A stretch of DNA of 5,213 nt, taken from assembly GCA_045633565.1 (NCBI GenBank), contig JAZQYO010000028.1, positions 1 through 5,213 on the forward strand, given 5' to 3'. This document shows positions 3,935 to 5,213 of the stretch, piece by piece (position 1 is the stretch's first letter; every line of letters starts with the position of its first letter). The notes under the pieces were generated by a model. That model saw only the letters and a list, made by a program, of their open reading frames with translations, searched no databases and was not told the origin of the DNA. The translations under genes and the position numbers were made by a program. This DNA is from RGIG7450 sp045633565. Lineage in GTDB: Bacteria; Bacillota; Clostridia; RUG12999.

Positions 3935-5213
3935 ATGGATAGAAAAATGTTTTGTTTTCAATGTGAGCAGACAGCGGGTTGTTCGGCTTGCACCGGTAGT
4001 GCGGGTGTATGCGGTAAGAAAGCCGACACCGCAGAGCTTCAAGATAAGTTGACAGGTGCGCTTATCGGTCTTGCGAGAGCAACCGAAGGTAATGAAGCAC
4101 TTGTAAATGAGACGACCGACAGACTTGTACTTGAAGGTTTGTTTACTACTATTACCAATGTAAATTTCAATAATGAAACTATATCGGCACTTATTAAAAA
4201 AATCGAAGCTGAGAAAGAACGCCTTGTGCCTAAATGTTTATGCTGTTCTTCTGCTTGCGGTAGAAACGACAACTACGATATGAACGAGTTGTGGAATGCA
4301 AATGAGGATATTCGTTCCCTCAAATCGCTCATTTTGTTCGGTATTCGTGGAGTGGCCGCCTATGCTTATCACGCAGATGTTCTCGGATACAGAGATGCCG
4401 ATGTAAACCAGTTCTTCTACAAGGCACTCTTTGCTATTGGTATGAAAGATTGGGGTATGGAAGAGCTTCTGTCGATTGTTTTAGAGGTAGGCGAAATCAA
4501 TCTCAAGTGTATGGCATTGCTTGATAAAGCCAACACCGAAACCTATGGTAATCCCGAACCAACAGAGGTTAGCCTGACAGTTGAGAAGGGACCCTTCATT
4601 GTCATATCGGGACACGACCTTTATGACCTCAAACAGCTTCTTGAGCAGACCAAAGGAAAAGGCATCAATATTTATACTCACGGAGAAATGCTTCCTGCAC
4701 ACGCTTATCCCGAACTGAAGAAGTATGCTCATCTGAAGGGCAATTTCGCTACAGCTTGGCAGAATCAGCAAAAAGAATTTGCCGATATTCCAGCACCGAT
4801 ACTTTTTACCACCAACTGTTTGATGCCGCCAAAGGCAAGTTATGCTGACCGTGTTTTCACCACCGAAGTAGTATCTTATCCCGAAATGATTCATATCGGC
4901 AAGGATAAAGATTTTACACCTGTAATTGAAAAGGCACTCAAACTCGGCGGTTATCCAACCGATATGCGCTTTACGGGCATTAATGGCGGCGAAAAGGTAA
5001 TGACCGGTTTTGCTCACAACACAGTTCTTTCAGTTGCCGATACGGTTATTGAAGCAGTAAAATCGGGTGCAATCAAACACTTCTTCCTCGTTGGAGGCTG
5101 CGACGGAGCAAAGCCGGGGCGCAATTATTACACCGAATTTGTAAAGCAAACACCGCCCGACAGCATCGTTTTAACTCTTGCTTGCGGTAAATATCGTTTT
5201 AACGACCTTGACA
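3935..5213 (+). CDS. hcp: Hybrid cluster protein (hydroxylamine/NO reductase), 3' truncated
   Basis: The first 426 residues of Hcp, cut by the right edge; the family is about 550 long. Hcp carries a 4Fe-2O-2S hybrid cluster and reduces NO to N2O (hydroxylamine in vitro), protecting anaerobes from nitrosative stress. The N-terminal motif C7-x2-C10-x8-C19-x6-C26 resembles the class I [4Fe-4S] type rather than the CX2CX11CX6C of the E. coli class, with an extra C16. Hybrid-cluster ligands line up with those known in Desulfovibrio Hcp: His227 (ISGHDL), Glu251 (THGEMLPA), Cys295 (TTNC), Cys389 (GGCDG, the persulfide position) and Cys417 (LACGKYR). The last Cys and Glu ligands lie past the edge. 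The first helical bundle is present, so this is not the shortened class III form. An extra cysteine cluster, C101-L-C103-C104-x3-C108, lies in the segment after the first helices. GGAGG (3922-3926) is 8 bases before ATG 3935; it is third in the operon. Confidence 0.97.
   Translation, partial: MDRKMFCFQCEQTAGCSACTGSAGVCGKKADTAELQDKLTGALIGLARATEGNEALVNETTDRLVLEGLFTTITNVNFNNETISALIKKIEAEKERLVPKCLCCSSACGRNDNYDMNELWNANEDIRSLKSLILFGIRGVAAYAYHADVLGYRDADVNQFFYKALFAIGMKDWGMEELLSIVLEVGEINLKCMALLDKANTETYGNPEPTEVSLTVEKGPFIVISGHDLYDLKQLLEQTKGKGINIYTHGEMLPAHAYPELKKYAHLKGNFATAWQNQQKEFADIPAPILFTTNCLMPPKASYADRVFTTEVVSYPEMIHIGKDKDFTPVIEKALKLGGYPTDMRFTGINGGEKVMTGFAHNTVLSVADTVIEAVKSGAIKHFFLVGGCDGAKPGRNYYTEFVKQTPPDSIVLTLACGKYRFNDLD

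Noticed and set aside
4481..5017. Long open frame antisense to hcp
   Set aside because: It lies wholly inside the well-supported hcp coding region, its product resembles nothing I know, and it has no plausible context. It is a by-product of hcp codon use.

Overview
The window looks like chromosomal DNA of an AT-rich, anaerobic, low-GC Gram-positive bacterium, most likely a gut or rumen clostridium (Eubacteriales, Ruminococcus-like). The reasons are strong GGAGG-type ribosome binding sites, a two-cluster ferredoxin, a class I-type hybrid cluster protein, a Crp/Fnr regulator, and a secreted GxGYxYP-family protein of the kind found in gut Firmicutes and Bacteroidetes. No mobile-element gene, tRNA, rRNA or CRISPR array is visible.

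Left part (1-2220), transcribed leftward. Bases 1-30 hold a good leftward promoter for a gene outside the window. A T/G-rich stretch with no gene follows, then a repeat containing a leftward intrinsic terminator (125-202), then a secreted GxGYxYP-domain protein (putative carbohydrate-active, 278-1966 on the minus strand). Its upstream gap ends in a second, almost identical copy of the terminator repeat (2134-2209), which closes the next leftward gene, a Crp/Fnr-family regulator (2218-2877, minus strand).

Right part (2878-5213), transcribed rightward. A compact divergent control region of about 75 bases separates the regulator from a three-gene operon: a small Cys/His-rich TIGR04076-family protein, a ferredoxin-like protein with an added Cys-rich C-terminal domain, and hcp (hybrid cluster protein, cut by the right edge). 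The genes are separated by 4 and 15 bases, each with a strong ribosome binding site.

Reading the control region gives a simple circuit. The perfect inverted repeat GTTGT-N4-ACAAC is centred exactly at -41.5 from the start predicted by the operon's TATAAT box, which is the class II Crp/Fnr activator position, and the operon has no good -35 box. The regulator's own promoter (TTGACT-17-TACAAT) overlaps the operon promoter on the other strand, with the same repeat just downstream of its start. The inferred model is a nitrosative-stress (HcpR-like) regulator that activates hcp and restrains itself. The least-described parts are the TIGR04076 protein and the C-terminal domain of the ferredoxin, both apparently dedicated to Hcp here, and the duplicated terminator cassette that brackets the GxGYxYP gene.
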